A stretch of DNA of 64,000 bases from Cheiracanthium punctorium (Eukaryota > Arthropoda > Arachnida > Araneae > Cheiracanthiidae). The notes beneath the pieces are model-generated. The model had not been told where the DNA came from. It saw only the letters and a program-made list of their open reading frames with translations, and ran no database searches. Where the stretch lies: contig JAWZYV010016945.1 of assembly GCA_038373885.1 (NCBI GenBank), forward strand, positions 701,001 to 765,000, in the 5' to 3' direction. The position numbers were made by a program, and so were the translations under genes. This document shows positions 48,371 through 57,885 of this stretch, one piece after another. Position 1 is the stretch's first letter. The number at the start of each line of letters is the position of its first letter.

Positions 48371-48871
48371 AAAATTATTTCGTATTTTGTATAACTCTAA
48401 AACTTTAACCCGTAGAATTTTGAACTTTTGTATTTAGAACTATCTTATAATATCTAACGGTTTTCAATATCTTTTTTGACAGCAATCGACTGGGAATTTA
48501 TTTACAGGGTGAGCCAAATGACTTTAAATACATTAAGGTGTATGGATGCATTCAATTCATTGAAAGTCTGTGGTCAATGACTACTTTGGCTATCCCCAAA
48601 ATCTCGCAAACTATTTCAAGTTTGTCGGCTTTTGGTGAAATATCGCCAAATAAAGTGTCAGAAAGAAATCTTTCAAATTGAACTCAGCTTGGCGATATCG
48701 AAATGTTTGGCTAGAAATCGTTATATCTTACTGTTATTGATATTTTATATCTTTCAAACAAATAAGTTTAGAGGAAGTGCGTAAAAAACATTTTTGATTT
48801 AATAGACGTGCAAGGAAGTCATGTGTTGGACACATCAGATTTTTTTAAATAGACTAAATTTCGAATACATC

Positions 48872-49384
48872 CCAGATAGCACAAACTTGTCCAGAACCCT
48901 CCCAGAAGACGTCATATAGACAAGTTGACATGTCCATTAAACATCCACGATTCGTCGGATTCTCGTCTCTTTTACATCAATATGGCACTATAGGTCGCCC
49001 ATATGAAGTCTTATAGACATAGACATAATTATGGACGTGCTTACGTATACAAGACTTGCCCATACTAAGTCCACGTATGGACTTAGTATGGGCAAGTCTT
49101 GGACATCAACGTCTATATATGGACCTACTTAGGTCAAGTCTTGGACATCTCCATCCATGCTTCTTGCCATTTCACTAAGGTACTATGGATTATCTGGGAC
49201 ACGTCTATAAAAAAGACTTACTCTGGAAATTAAATGTCTAATTTTGGTCTATTCATGGACAGTTTCTGGATTTTCCAGATTATGTCCATAAATATTGTCT
49301 TCTGGATGTCTATCTATAGACATGGACGTTATATGGGCGAGACGGATCAGAAATGGATATAAAAGGGACAACTGTGCTATCTGG
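48872..49384. mobile_element. CCAGATAGCACA-ended foldback element with internal palindromic words
   Basis: The termini CCAGATAGCACA (48872-48883) and TGTGCTATCTGG (49373-49384) are perfect inverted repeats. In the middle lies a 50-bp palindrome (49051-49100; arms AAGACTTGCCCATACTAAGT plus CCA, loop CGTA). The words GTCCA/TGGAC, GTCTATAGACAT and CAAGTC/GACTTG recur on both strands throughout. No gene. Confidence 0.82.
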
Positions 49385-49557
49385 AATAATTCTAGAATGA
49401 TTTAGATGGCAGAAATGTTAATTCTACCATTTAAATATTAGTATTTTTTTCAATCTTCGAACATGAATTAAAAGTATCATTACATATCAGACAAACTTCC
49501 CTCCCACTCTCTTTCCTTTTAGCATTTTGTATGAAAATCATTAAAAGAGCAGTTTTT

Positions 49558-49558
<1 letters not shown>

Positions 49559-49589
<31 letters not shown>
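49559..49589. repeat. 31-base A run
   Basis: Uninterrupted poly-A. A retroposed tail is possible, but I recognise no retroelement upstream. Confidence 0.9.
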
Positions 49590-49595
<6 letters not shown>

Positions 49596-49884
49596 CCGTC
49601 CCTCCTGTTTTTTCGAAACTTTTGTGCTTTACGAAAGGGGCCGGGAAGACTTTCATCATGCCTTATAAATTTCTCTCAGAGGCCCTGGTTATCGAAGCTT
49701 GGCGACATTTGGCACGATTTTTTACATGTCGCCTGTATATTTCATTTTTCAACCTACATATAGTATTACGTAATCGAATTTCGAGAAAGATGTGCGAATT
49801 TCCGATAAAATAAAATACTCGAACCTGCTAGGACTTGCACTTCATAGGAAAAACAATGTCTGAAAAAATTAATTTAAATCATAC
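49590..49884. other. Short unassigned stretch
   Basis: The 63-codon frame at 49622-49813 begins with a non-ATG start and shows no domain. If the exon at 49885 is real, 49884 downward is its intron. Confidence 0.35.
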
Positions 49885-50572
49885 CTCTTTTTTCCATAGC
49901 GATATCATTGTATTCTTTCTAATAATGCACCTCTTTACAAACTGCCTGTTAGTGATGCATGTATACAGGGTGAATCTAAACTCTTGGGCAAAACTTTAAA
50001 GGGTGATAGGGCACATAATAAGGAATCAGAATCACATAGCAATGTGGGGTCGGCAACGTCGTCGTCGTATAGCTGTTAATAATCACTTCGGAAAAAGTGC
50101 TGAAACAACAGTCACATGCCGACCATTGTTCGTCAGAAACTAATGTATTTTTCTCAAAACAGAAGACTAAAATGGATAGTTTAAAAAGTTTATTTTATTT
50201 CATGGATGAAATTTTCGGAGACGAGCCTATTGCTTATGAAACTTGGTTAAGAAATTAGACGGACACTTAAATGCTTTTCCAAAAGTGATTATTACCGGGT
50301 AAGTTAAAACTGCGTTTCACCCCAGATTGCTATGTGATTACGATTCCTCATTGTGTGCCCTATCACCCCTTAAAGTTTTGCCCAAGAGTTTAGATTCACC
50401 CTGTATTTTGTGAGTGCTGTTCTCCTTGAAATAGCTTGTTCTGGGGCTGGGCATTTATGATTTCTTCCTGATGATTTCCGCTTTCACTCTCACTAGACAA
50501 ATTATCAGTTTTTGGAATTTTCATAAAATAATCACCTACATTACGATTCAATGACCGCTTTCTTGAGGCCAT
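49885..50572 (-). pseudogene. Candidate 5' coding exon, interrupted by a MITE
   Basis: Minus strand, ATG at 50572-50570. The open frame reads MASRKRSLNRNVGDYFMKIP, then KTDNLSSESESGNHQEE and onward to the CAGGGTG element at 50403. If that element and one TA are removed, the frame continues without a stop on the far side (CITNRQFVKRCIIRK, then SLWKKE) to GAG followed by GTATGA, a good splice donor at 49884-49879. A basic start, a D-Y-F motif and an acidic Ser/Glu stretch recall N-termini of hAT/ZBED-type proteins, but this is only a resemblance. The insertion would break the protein unless spliced out. No downstream exon is recognised. Confidence 0.4.
49966..50403. mobile_element. 438-bp CAGGGTG MITE with about 85-bp arms, TA-flanked
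   Basis: The left arm CAGGGTGAATCTAAACTCTT, GGGCAAAACTTTAAAGGGTG, ATAGGGCACA... matches the reverse complement of the right arm closely for about 80 bases. TA lies outside both ends (49964-49965, 50404-50405). The centre has no gene. Its terminus resembles that of the elements at 23993 and 31006, consistent with one TA-inserting superfamily. Confidence 0.9.
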
Positions 50573-50958
50573 AATATTTGCATTTAAATTAAATTCTACA
50601 CGCGAACGGAGTTAAATAGAGAACAAATGAATCACACTAGCGCTTCACCCGAAAAGAACGACCAAGCGGCGAAAGCAATTTCAATGGGCTAAGACTTTGA
50701 AGCCTGCTTAGATAGGACTACAGTACTTCCAAGAAATTCTTCCACCATTCCTAAACATTCAAAACGGATGTACTTTTGTATAAACAGTAAATGTGCGAAA
50801 ACCAGGTAAGGAAAATTAGCTATAATAATATTATTCTTTCAAAATATCCCTGAAAATCCAAATGGCGGAACAAAAGAACCTTTCACAATGATACAGAAGA
50901 TAGCCACTTGGGATTCCTAGTCACTTGATGTCTATGTTACACTCCCCATCCCCTCACT
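50573..50958. other. Unassigned DNA upstream of the candidate exon
   Basis: If the minus-strand exon at 50572 is real, its 5' region lies here (50590-50700 is somewhat GC-richer). No clear TATA box. Confidence 0.3.
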
Positions 50959-51526
50959 ATGTACATCCACAGACCTCAAAATACCCGTAGACCAGACAAC
51001 CCCCTAGCAGCAATCTTTGCTCGGGCTTTACCAGGCCTATGATCGGTGCATCGGCTATTCATCGCCTGATCATTTCTGATCATCCTTAATTTTTCGTATG
51101 TTCATCTTTTCCCGATGATCGAATCTTTACACTGAGATCTGATAGGCGCTTTCAAGATTGCGAAGGGTAAAGCGAGCAAACAGGTTTATATCGGTTTCTC
51201 TACCAAGTAGCTGAACGGCTGGATATCTCCGTTCCTTCATTAATGTGCAAAGAGCATCATATGCACACCATATGTTTGTTTTAAGGTTGCTGATTGGCTA
51301 AGCTATTACGCGGGAAGACAAGACAGGCGACAAAATGCTGAATCATGTTGTCCTTCCTCTTCCTGCTCTTAGCTTTGTCGTGTTCTCCTGTATGTATCTG
51401 TCTTGTGCTAGCTAAAAGGGCACCTTGCCTTAGTCAATCTCTGTCAAAGAGGGGTGACAAGGAATATTTTTAAAACAAAATTTGTCAGCGACTAAAAATT
51501 CTGGAAGTTTCCTGAAAAAGTGCGAA

Positions 51527-51529
<3 letters not shown>

Positions 51530-51585
<56 letters not shown>

Positions 51586-51586
51586 A
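51530..51586. repeat. (TA)n microsatellite
   Basis: About 28 TA units with one AC interruption. It creates Tyr/Ile runs in minus-strand frames. Confidence 0.95.
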
Positions 51587-51767
51587 GAAATTTTCCTTTG
51601 TGTAAATTTTAAATGACATTTCATTCAAAAACTTGCATTCTTCCCTAGAACAGCCTTGAAGAAAAGGATATTTAGTTATAAAATTATATATGCATATGAA
51701 AGTACATGAATTAATTGATACAATAAAAGAAATAAACAAGCTAATATGCAAATCAACGATATATGTG

Positions 51768-51863
51768 CCAATTTTTATCGATTGCTCAGTTTAAAAGTTT
51801 CACCAAAGGTCATAGGCTTCACATCCTAAGTTGCAAGGCGTTTGCTCTTCCGAGATGAATATA
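51768..51863. repeat. 95-bp direct repeat, copy 1
   Basis: CCAATTTTTATCGATTG through GTCATAGGCTTCACATCCTA to CCGAGATGAATATA is repeated at 52884-52978 with about eight differences. Confidence 0.92.
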
Positions 51864-52125
51864 CCCAGCTAGAAATGTCTTCACTTTTTTTGCAAAAAAA
51901 AGTATAGATTGTGTATAATTTGTGCATAAAAAGTGGATATTTTTTAATATTTTGAAAGCATACACTTTTTGTGCAAATTATATACAGTTTTTATGCATAC
52001 CAAAAAGTGAATATTTTATATTGTCAAAAATTGTGCACAAAAAGTGTATACTTTTCAAAGTATTCAAAATATTCACTTTATATGCAAATTTTCTGCACAA
52101 GAAGTGCAAACATTTTCTAGCTGGG
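51864..52125. mobile_element. CCCAGCTAG-ended element with internal palindromic words
   Basis: Left CCCAGCTAGAAATG and right CATTTTCTAGCTGGG are inverted repeats (one base extra on the right). The interior is built of variants of AAAAAGTGTATACTTTT and TGCATAAAAAGTGGATATTT on both strands, at least six times. No gene. It begins exactly where the 95-bp repeat copy 1 ends. Confidence 0.8.
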
Positions 52126-52127
52126 AT

Positions 52128-52468
52128 TTAAGCAGTTTGAACAGTTTTCACAAAATCTCAAAATCTAATCCAAATTTTAAACTTTAGGGGCATAGTTTAA
52201 GTTGTACGACCACCTATCGTGTCACTAAATTTTGCTTTATTCACTTAAGTCGTATGTGATGCGCCGACAAAAATTTACGCAGTTTAAAACGATTTTCAGA
52301 AAAAATCTCAAAATCTAATTTTGTTTTTAAATCCGACGATTATAGCTTAAGGTGAGTGATTGCCTATCATGTCAGTAAATTTCATTCCTTTAGCTTTAGT
52401 CACTTTTACTTGATGTGCGAACAAAAATTTACACAGTTTGAAACAATCTTCGAAAAATCTCAATCTAT
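52128..52468. repeat. Roughly 150-bp tandem repeat, about 2.3 copies
   Basis: Each unit starts near ATTTAAGCAGTTTGAA or AATTTACGCAGTTTAAAAC, runs through AATCTCAAAATCTAAT and CTATCGTGTCACTAAATTT (or CTATCATGTCAGTAAATTT), and closes with GATGTGCGAACAAA-like sequence; the third copy is cut off at about 52468. Confidence 0.8.
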
Positions 52469-52704
52469 AGAGAGATTTTTAAAATATTCATTATAATGAA
52501 TATTTTTAAAACAGAAAAACTTTTTTTTTACGGCCGTACACAGGTCCCAAATGCTTCAAACGGATAGAAATTGCAAAATCTTTTTAATTTTGAGTAGTGT
52601 ACAGGAAAAGTCTAGTTTTATTTAATTAGAAATTTAAATATTCCAATTCCGAACTTGAAACAACAATCACTTCAAATTTTAGTCTCGCCAATAACGAGTC
52701 AGAC

Positions 52705-52785
52705 CCCCCCCGTCTAGTGGCTAGAATGCCCGGCTACCAAGCGTTAGCTCCCCAGTTCGAAACCAAGTCTCGGAAGCTTGAAAAA
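52705..52785 (+). repeat. tRNA-Glu-like sequence (SINE head or tRNA pseudogene)
   Basis: GTCTAGTGGCTAGAATGCCC followed by GGCTACC and, 42 bases after the start, AGTTCGAAACC resembles the D-arm, anticodon-side and T-loop of tRNA-Glu. The acceptor ends do not pair, so it is not a functional tRNA gene. Confidence 0.55.
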
Positions 52786-52865
52786 TGAAGTTCAGATGGC
52801 AGCATTAAAATTCAAAGAGAAGAGGAAAAAGTTCGAATTTGCTTTTTTTACTCTTAAAAAATATT

Positions 52866-52978
52866 ATCTAGCTGGGATATACCCCAATTTTTATCGATTG
52901 TTCAGTTTAAAATTTTATCAAAGGTCATAGGCTTCACATCCTAAGTTGCAAGGTGTTTGTTCTTCCGAGATGAATATA
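52866..52978. repeat. TCTAGCTGGG remnant plus 95-bp direct repeat, copy 2
   Basis: A right terminus of a CCCAGCTAG element (TATCTAGCTGGG, ending 52876) is followed after seven bases by copy 2 of the 95-bp repeat (52884-52978). This mirrors copy 1, where the 95-bp repeat precedes the left terminus of such an element. Confidence 0.75.
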
Positions 52979-53483
52979 ATCCCAATCGCATCGGCTTTAC
53001 AACGGCTCTACGCCCAATTTCCCCCCCTTGCCGATGATCCAACCCTACTATTCGGGAGAGGACATGCCCGAGCACATTCCGAGATAAGAGCCCCCGACGC
53101 GATGAAGAACCTTGCATGGCGCGCGCTGCGCTTCCTCCCTGTCCGATCATCGGCATTTCAGGAACCGATGACCGTTTGCTACTAGGGCCCCTATGCTTTC
53201 GTTGTAACTAAAATCATCGGGAGCTGTAGGAGGAGCTGTCAGCTGCCAAGGAGGTCCCAAAGATGACGATTGGCGAATTCAATCCTCTTCCTTAGGGGGG
53301 GGGGTGCTGCGCTTTCCCCTTTCTACAAAGCGAAAGAGTACCGATCTTTTGTTCATGAACTTGTAAACAGTCTTCGGGACCGTCTGGTAGCTCTCAGCCC
53401 CTCTCACTGCTTCTGATCACTTTAGTCACAGAGAAATCATAGCGGTGTCTAGTCTATGTGTATTTTGAGGTCTGTGTGTACAT

Positions 53484-53990
53484 CTATCATAAGGTATTCC
53501 ACATCAGGTACACATCAGTACAGAATCCGAGACGCGCACCGCACAAGGCGCGCGCAAAGACTGTTTATATTAACAGCGAATTATATGTATTTTTAGCTCC
53601 CCCTTTTTATGACTTTGCAGGGGGTGAATGGATATCATCGCTCAAACACTGTTCTTTGCACTTGCCATAACCCGTTCAAACAATTAGCTGTTCTGCGCTA
53701 TCACGTATATATGGTAAAACTAGGTTACTGATCATCCTTAAAAGAAACCGAAATGTTTCAAGGAGAAGACGAAATTTCGGGCGATTCCTTAGCCCGAAAT
53801 TTGATACTCGTTTTGAAAATACCTGTAGCCTGGTAACGAAAGGGTTAAAAACCATTGATTGAGGTCAAGTCTAAAAAGCTAAGTAATAAATCAAAAAAGT
53901 AAATTAAAATTTCAAAATAACCGATTTTAGACACGTAGTTTTTAACTAAGAATCAGAACTCTATTCTATCTAGTCTAAATTCAGTTTCAA
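53484..53990. other. Gene-free DNA
   Basis: Nothing recognised; the 70-codon frame at 53458-53670 has no domain. Confidence 0.4.
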
Positions 53991-53991
53991 T

Positions 53992-54043
53992 GGGGGGGGC
54001 TATAGCCCCTATAGCCCCCCCCCGTAGATCCGCCTCTGCCAGA
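53992..54043. repeat. G-run/C-run palindrome and probable transposon edge
   Basis: GGGGGGGGCTATAG is mirrored by CTATAGCCCCCCCC two to three bases later. On the minus strand it is preceded by GGCAGAGGCGGATCTACGGG, which reads like a transposon terminus. It lies 250 bp before the pseudogene at 54297; I cannot show that they belong together. Confidence 0.6.
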
Positions 54044-54296
54044 TATCAGATCCAGAAATGGCTTTTTGTACATAAAAAAAGCAAATTATACTCTAAAATC
54101 TGCTAGATGGCAGCGCGTGCTCTAATCTAACTATTATATCATAACCTAATAAGGCAAGTCACTTTTATTGTGTGTAATGATTCGTTTTTGCGATTGCCTT
54201 TGTTTCAACCATTTGTTTCTCCTTTGTAAGTTTGAAGCAATACGTTTTATTAATTTTGATTTATATTTCACAAAAAACAGAGTTTTGAATTTAAAT

Positions 54297-55768
54297 ATGA
54301 ACACAACTAGAAGTGAAACGTTTTGTAGTGTTTTCGGAATTCCAGTACTATTAAAAGAGACAGTGTTACCACCAACGTATTCTGATTTAATGAAGAATTT
54401 CTTAATCACAAGAAATGATATACTGTGGAATAAGGGGCACAAAAAGGATCCTTTAGTAAAAGAGATCATCAAAATTATTTCTTTGCACGTTGAAAGAATT
54501 TGGAAGAAAGTCTCCTTGCCTGTGGTAAGTCACCAAGAAATAAATCCCCTTATTAAAAATTATAATGAAAGATACGATCACAATTCTGTACAAGTAGCAC
54601 AGTCTTTGTACACCATATACTTCGATGGAAGAAAGGACACAACTATTATGTAAGAAGTGAAGCTCTTTATATATTACTGTATCTGTGGAAGAGCATAATG
54701 TTATTGTCAGAACCTGGTTCTGTTCACATAGGACATGTAACTCCGCATTCAGGCTCTAGTACTGATATTACCTGCAGCATCATCAACTTAATTGTACTGG
54801 TTTGTATACTTATTGCATACTAATGAACTACCTCTTCGCCACCTTTTCCATAAGATTGACGAAAAGACATCTGGGCCACACCAGTTTTCTGGAACAATAG
54901 GAAAATTTCTGGAAACGTATGAAACGTTTGCTGTGACAAATTTTGTTTCTATTCCTGTTGCTCTGCCTGAAGTTGATAAAAAAAGAGCTCAGTACAGACC
55001 AAAAGTACCTCTTCGATATTTCCAGGGCAGTATGCTCGGGACAGTACCATCCAGATTTGGGAAACAGGAAGGATGTCTCATTCAAGCTGACTCACTAAAG
55101 CGAACTGAATACTGCGCCTGTACGTGTCGAATGCCGAACCACAGAATGCTTTAAACTCCTAGCAGACTATGTGATGAAACTGTACGTGCCATCCTGGTTT
55201 GAAATAAAGAAAATCCCAGGAGCTACTCATGGAGCACGGAATGATGAAAAGAAGTTCATTATTCCCAGAAGATTTTAACTGAATCATTCATAAAGTTATT
55301 CAGAGGAACTCTTATTTTGCTCATTCTGAAAATTTTCTGTTGGCAATGCTGTTTGATGAATGATCACATATTCGAGAATTTGACCTAAGAAGAATAGTGA
55401 AAGCAAGAAAAACTGACTGGAAGGGGAAAATATGCCAATTTGATCTTCTAAATATAAATTTCGAAGCAGAGTAGTATTTTCAGATGATTCACTGGGACAA
55501 TCCTTTGGAACCGCCAGCTACCATGAACCTCAGTGACGAAGACGTAGCAAGTATGATCAAAAACGGTTCAGAGTTTGAAATAGAGAAGCTCCCTTGCCCT
55601 TCTCAAGCAGTAGAAAGGCATGTAAGACTACTAACGCAAGCATCATTGGTAACATGTGGAGCAAAAGCTAGAGATGGATACATTCGTTGTGGAATCAAAT
55701 CACGAAAGGAACTACCAAAATTCATTATTTTGCCCGGCAAGTGGACTCCAAAATTGAAGACTGATTAA
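54297..55768 (+). pseudogene. Broken copy of a recurrent arthropod repeat-protein family
   Basis: Three frames are collinear parts of one protein family that I know as a repeatedly copied, uncharacterised gene in arachnid and insect genomes; I do not know its formal name or activity. Part 1 (54297-54653): MNTTRSETFCSVFGIPVLL..., PPTYSDLMKNFLITRND, IWKKVSLPVVSHQEI. Part 2 (54792-55154): FVYLLHTNELPLRHLFHKID, TSGPHQFSGTIGKF. Part 3 (about 55288-55768): VIQRNSYFAHSENFLLAML, IREFDLRRIVKARK, then PPATMNLSDEDVASMI, LPCPSQAVERHVRLLTQAS, GAKARDGYIRCGIKSRKELP. TGA at 55361 and TAG at 55472 interrupt part 3; parts 1 and 2 are separated by about 140 bases with stops, and much of the usual middle is missing. 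It behaves like a mobile or mobilised gene. No function can be retained. Confidence 0.8.
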
Positions 55769-55774
55769 AGTGTT

Positions 55775-57830
55775 TTATTATTCAATAATACTCGAAAGGT
55801 AAATTTTGTATCATTTCTTTTTTGTTTTAGTGTGTTTTCTAAATATTAATTGTCTTTAAAAATGAAGTAATATGTAAATATTTAATAACTATGTATTCAA
55901 AATATACCCCAAAACTCTTGACGCTTGGCTGCAAGTTAGTGACTTTTTTTTCTTCTTTCTTTTTTTTTGTTTGTTAACGGCAATAAAACATTGCCGTACT
56001 GTTTCTTTTTAGTAGTTAGAACTGTTTTTGAGTCAGATAATAAAGTTATTGTAAACATTAAAATTAAATTTTAAAAAATTGATTTTTTTACTTTTTACGT
56101 TAACAATCCTTTCTTTGAGCCCAGTGTGGAACCTGAAGACAATCAGTGAATGGACTAGATTTTTTTTTTCTGTGACTTTTCTGCCATACAGCACCATTTG
56201 TTGAGTCAGGCAATATTAAAATCCAAAAAAAAAATTTTTTGCCATTTTCACTCCACCCTAATGTACATTGTACAAAAACAAATGATAAAACAAACAGTGT
56301 CATCGGTATTAGGGTTTGGGAGAAGTTCTCATGTGTGTCTCAGTAAATGCAGTTCATGGTAAACCACAAATAAATAGTGCGGTTTTTAAAAAATCATTGT
56401 GAACATGTTGCATTCTTACAAGCCGTCTATATACTTCACCGGTAATGCAGTCTTTAATTAGGACAATGCGTCAATCCTAGACTCAAATTAGCATATGGTC
56501 GAATTCAAATCTGCATCTACACAATTTGGTTTGGTACCACTTGATGCCCTTGCGACTTAATTCACTGGGTCTTAATTCCAATTTGCATTTTTTGATATCA
56601 AGAAATAGCTGCTTAGAGGTCAGTAGGTAATGCATCGGAATTTTAAGGAGTAAGTGATTACAATAAGGTTTTCGCAGCTGTATTGCAACATGCTTTGCAC
56701 ATATCTACAGGTTTATGTGCCAAGTAAATCATAAAATCGGATGCTTTAATTCGATTCGTCTATTGAAGATTTGAAAAAATAATGCTAAAATAAAAAGAAT
56801 TACTTCAACAAACTTCTTTAAAATTACTCCAGGACCACTATATTTTCATCTGCAATACAATTATTTTTTATTAAGTAGAAATAAGGTAATTTAGAAGCAG
56901 AAAGAAAAGATGAAAGATTCTCTTAAATAATAAATGGCAAAACTACCAAATCTTTGTCCACATACACAAAAAATATCGAGAATAACGAATGAATATTCGT
57001 CTTACAAATGAGAATCAAACACAAGATTATATTTCCTCGATTTTTCCATCAGATCTCCAAACGCATTAACCTTTTCTCAACGAAGTTTCATTACAATCTC
57101 GGTTAAGAAGATTACACCTATTGTAAAGAACTGCGCAGAATCTAGTGTGTGATTTAATACAAGAAAATCATATCAACGAGGAAGAATCCCTGCGTATGCC
57201 ATCTGATATAATTCTTAGAAATGTACGATATCAACAAAAAAATAAATAAATAAATAAACATGATGAAACTGCAGTATTTATGTAAAAATATGCATTTAGA
57301 AATTTATTTCCATAGCATGATACATAATTGATTTTTTCTTTGTTACAACCAAAAGAATGGTAAAACTCAAAGATAACACAGATGTATTAAAAAAATGAAA
57401 GATTTAAGTACACAACTTGTTCATTCTTAACGATATCTAATAGCTGAATATAAGTAAATAAATAAATAAATAAATCTATAAATAGTTCTTTGGAGTGATA
57501 ATAAAGTTAATTTTAAATGATATTAGACTCATTACAAACATTTCCCAATTTCCATGCACAATTTGGTGCATAGTTATATTGAATCTTTGAAAATATATAT
57601 TAACATACATTTTTTTTTTCTTTTATGATAAAGCTGGGAAAAAAATGACATTTTTAATGCCACACATTAAAGTGATTTATAAGCTTGGAAAAGTGCATTT
57701 ACTTTAAGACTTTACATTTAGCCTTTAAATAAATTGAGATTATTCATACTGTATTCTTGAATTTAGCTTGCATTTATATAAATTAAAAAAGTTAATTTAG
57801 TAAAAATCATAAGGTATCTAAACCTCCTTC
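55775..57830. other. Gene-free AT-rich DNA
   Basis: (AAAT)n tracts at 57241-57258 and 57455-57475. The 67-codon minus-strand frame at 56100-56303 has no known motif. It may include the 3' flank of the preceding mobile gene. Confidence 0.45.
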
Positions 57831-57885
57831 AATATTCGTGTTCTCATTGAATATTCGTGTTCTCATTGTCGTGTTCTCTTTGTAT
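57831..57885. repeat. 19-20-bp tandem repeat
   Basis: AATATTCGTGTTCTCATTG occurs twice followed by a partial TCGTGTTCTC copy. Confidence 0.85.

Larger units (their letters stand above)
46870..48842. repeat. 2-kb hierarchical repeat unit, copy 2
   Basis: Same content, order and orientation as 44864-46842, offset by 2000-2006 bases, with scattered substitutions and small indels (for example a shorter GTAC tract). Only about 28 bases separate the end of copy 1 from the start of copy 2. The pair is a tandem duplication, or two side-by-side insertions of one element. Confidence 0.92.
50959..53483. mobile_element. Composite 2.5-kb foldback region
   Basis: An outer inverted repeat: left ATGTACATCCACAGACCTCA continuing to AGACA (50959-50998), right the reverse complement at 53446-53483, with few differences. 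A second, weaker pair lies just inside: CCCTAGCAGCAA (51002) and TTTGCTACTAGGG (53175-53187). The interior mixes GC-rich patches rich in GATCATCGG words (51030-51180, 52980-53300), a (TA)n tract, a CCCAGCTAG element, a direct repeat and tandem repeats listed separately. No intact gene; frames at 52946-53185 look incidental. Confidence 0.55.

Noticed and set aside
45860..48408. Frames of 60-136 codons repeated in both 2-kb units
   Set aside because: They translate the tandem repeat (GEISPNLA-like words from the palindromic minisatellite) and shift frame between copies, so coding selection is unlikely.
45939..48842. CRISPR-like array or LTR pair for the repeated 173-bp and 2-kb units
   Set aside because: Modules abut without unique spacers, and the 2-kb units lack TG...CA ends, a primer-binding site or an internal retroelement region.
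51430..51751. Minus-strand frames with Ile/Tyr runs
   Set aside because: Created by the (TA)n microsatellite.
54146..54472. 108-codon minus-strand frame
   Set aside because: Antisense shadow of part 1 of the repeat-protein pseudogene.
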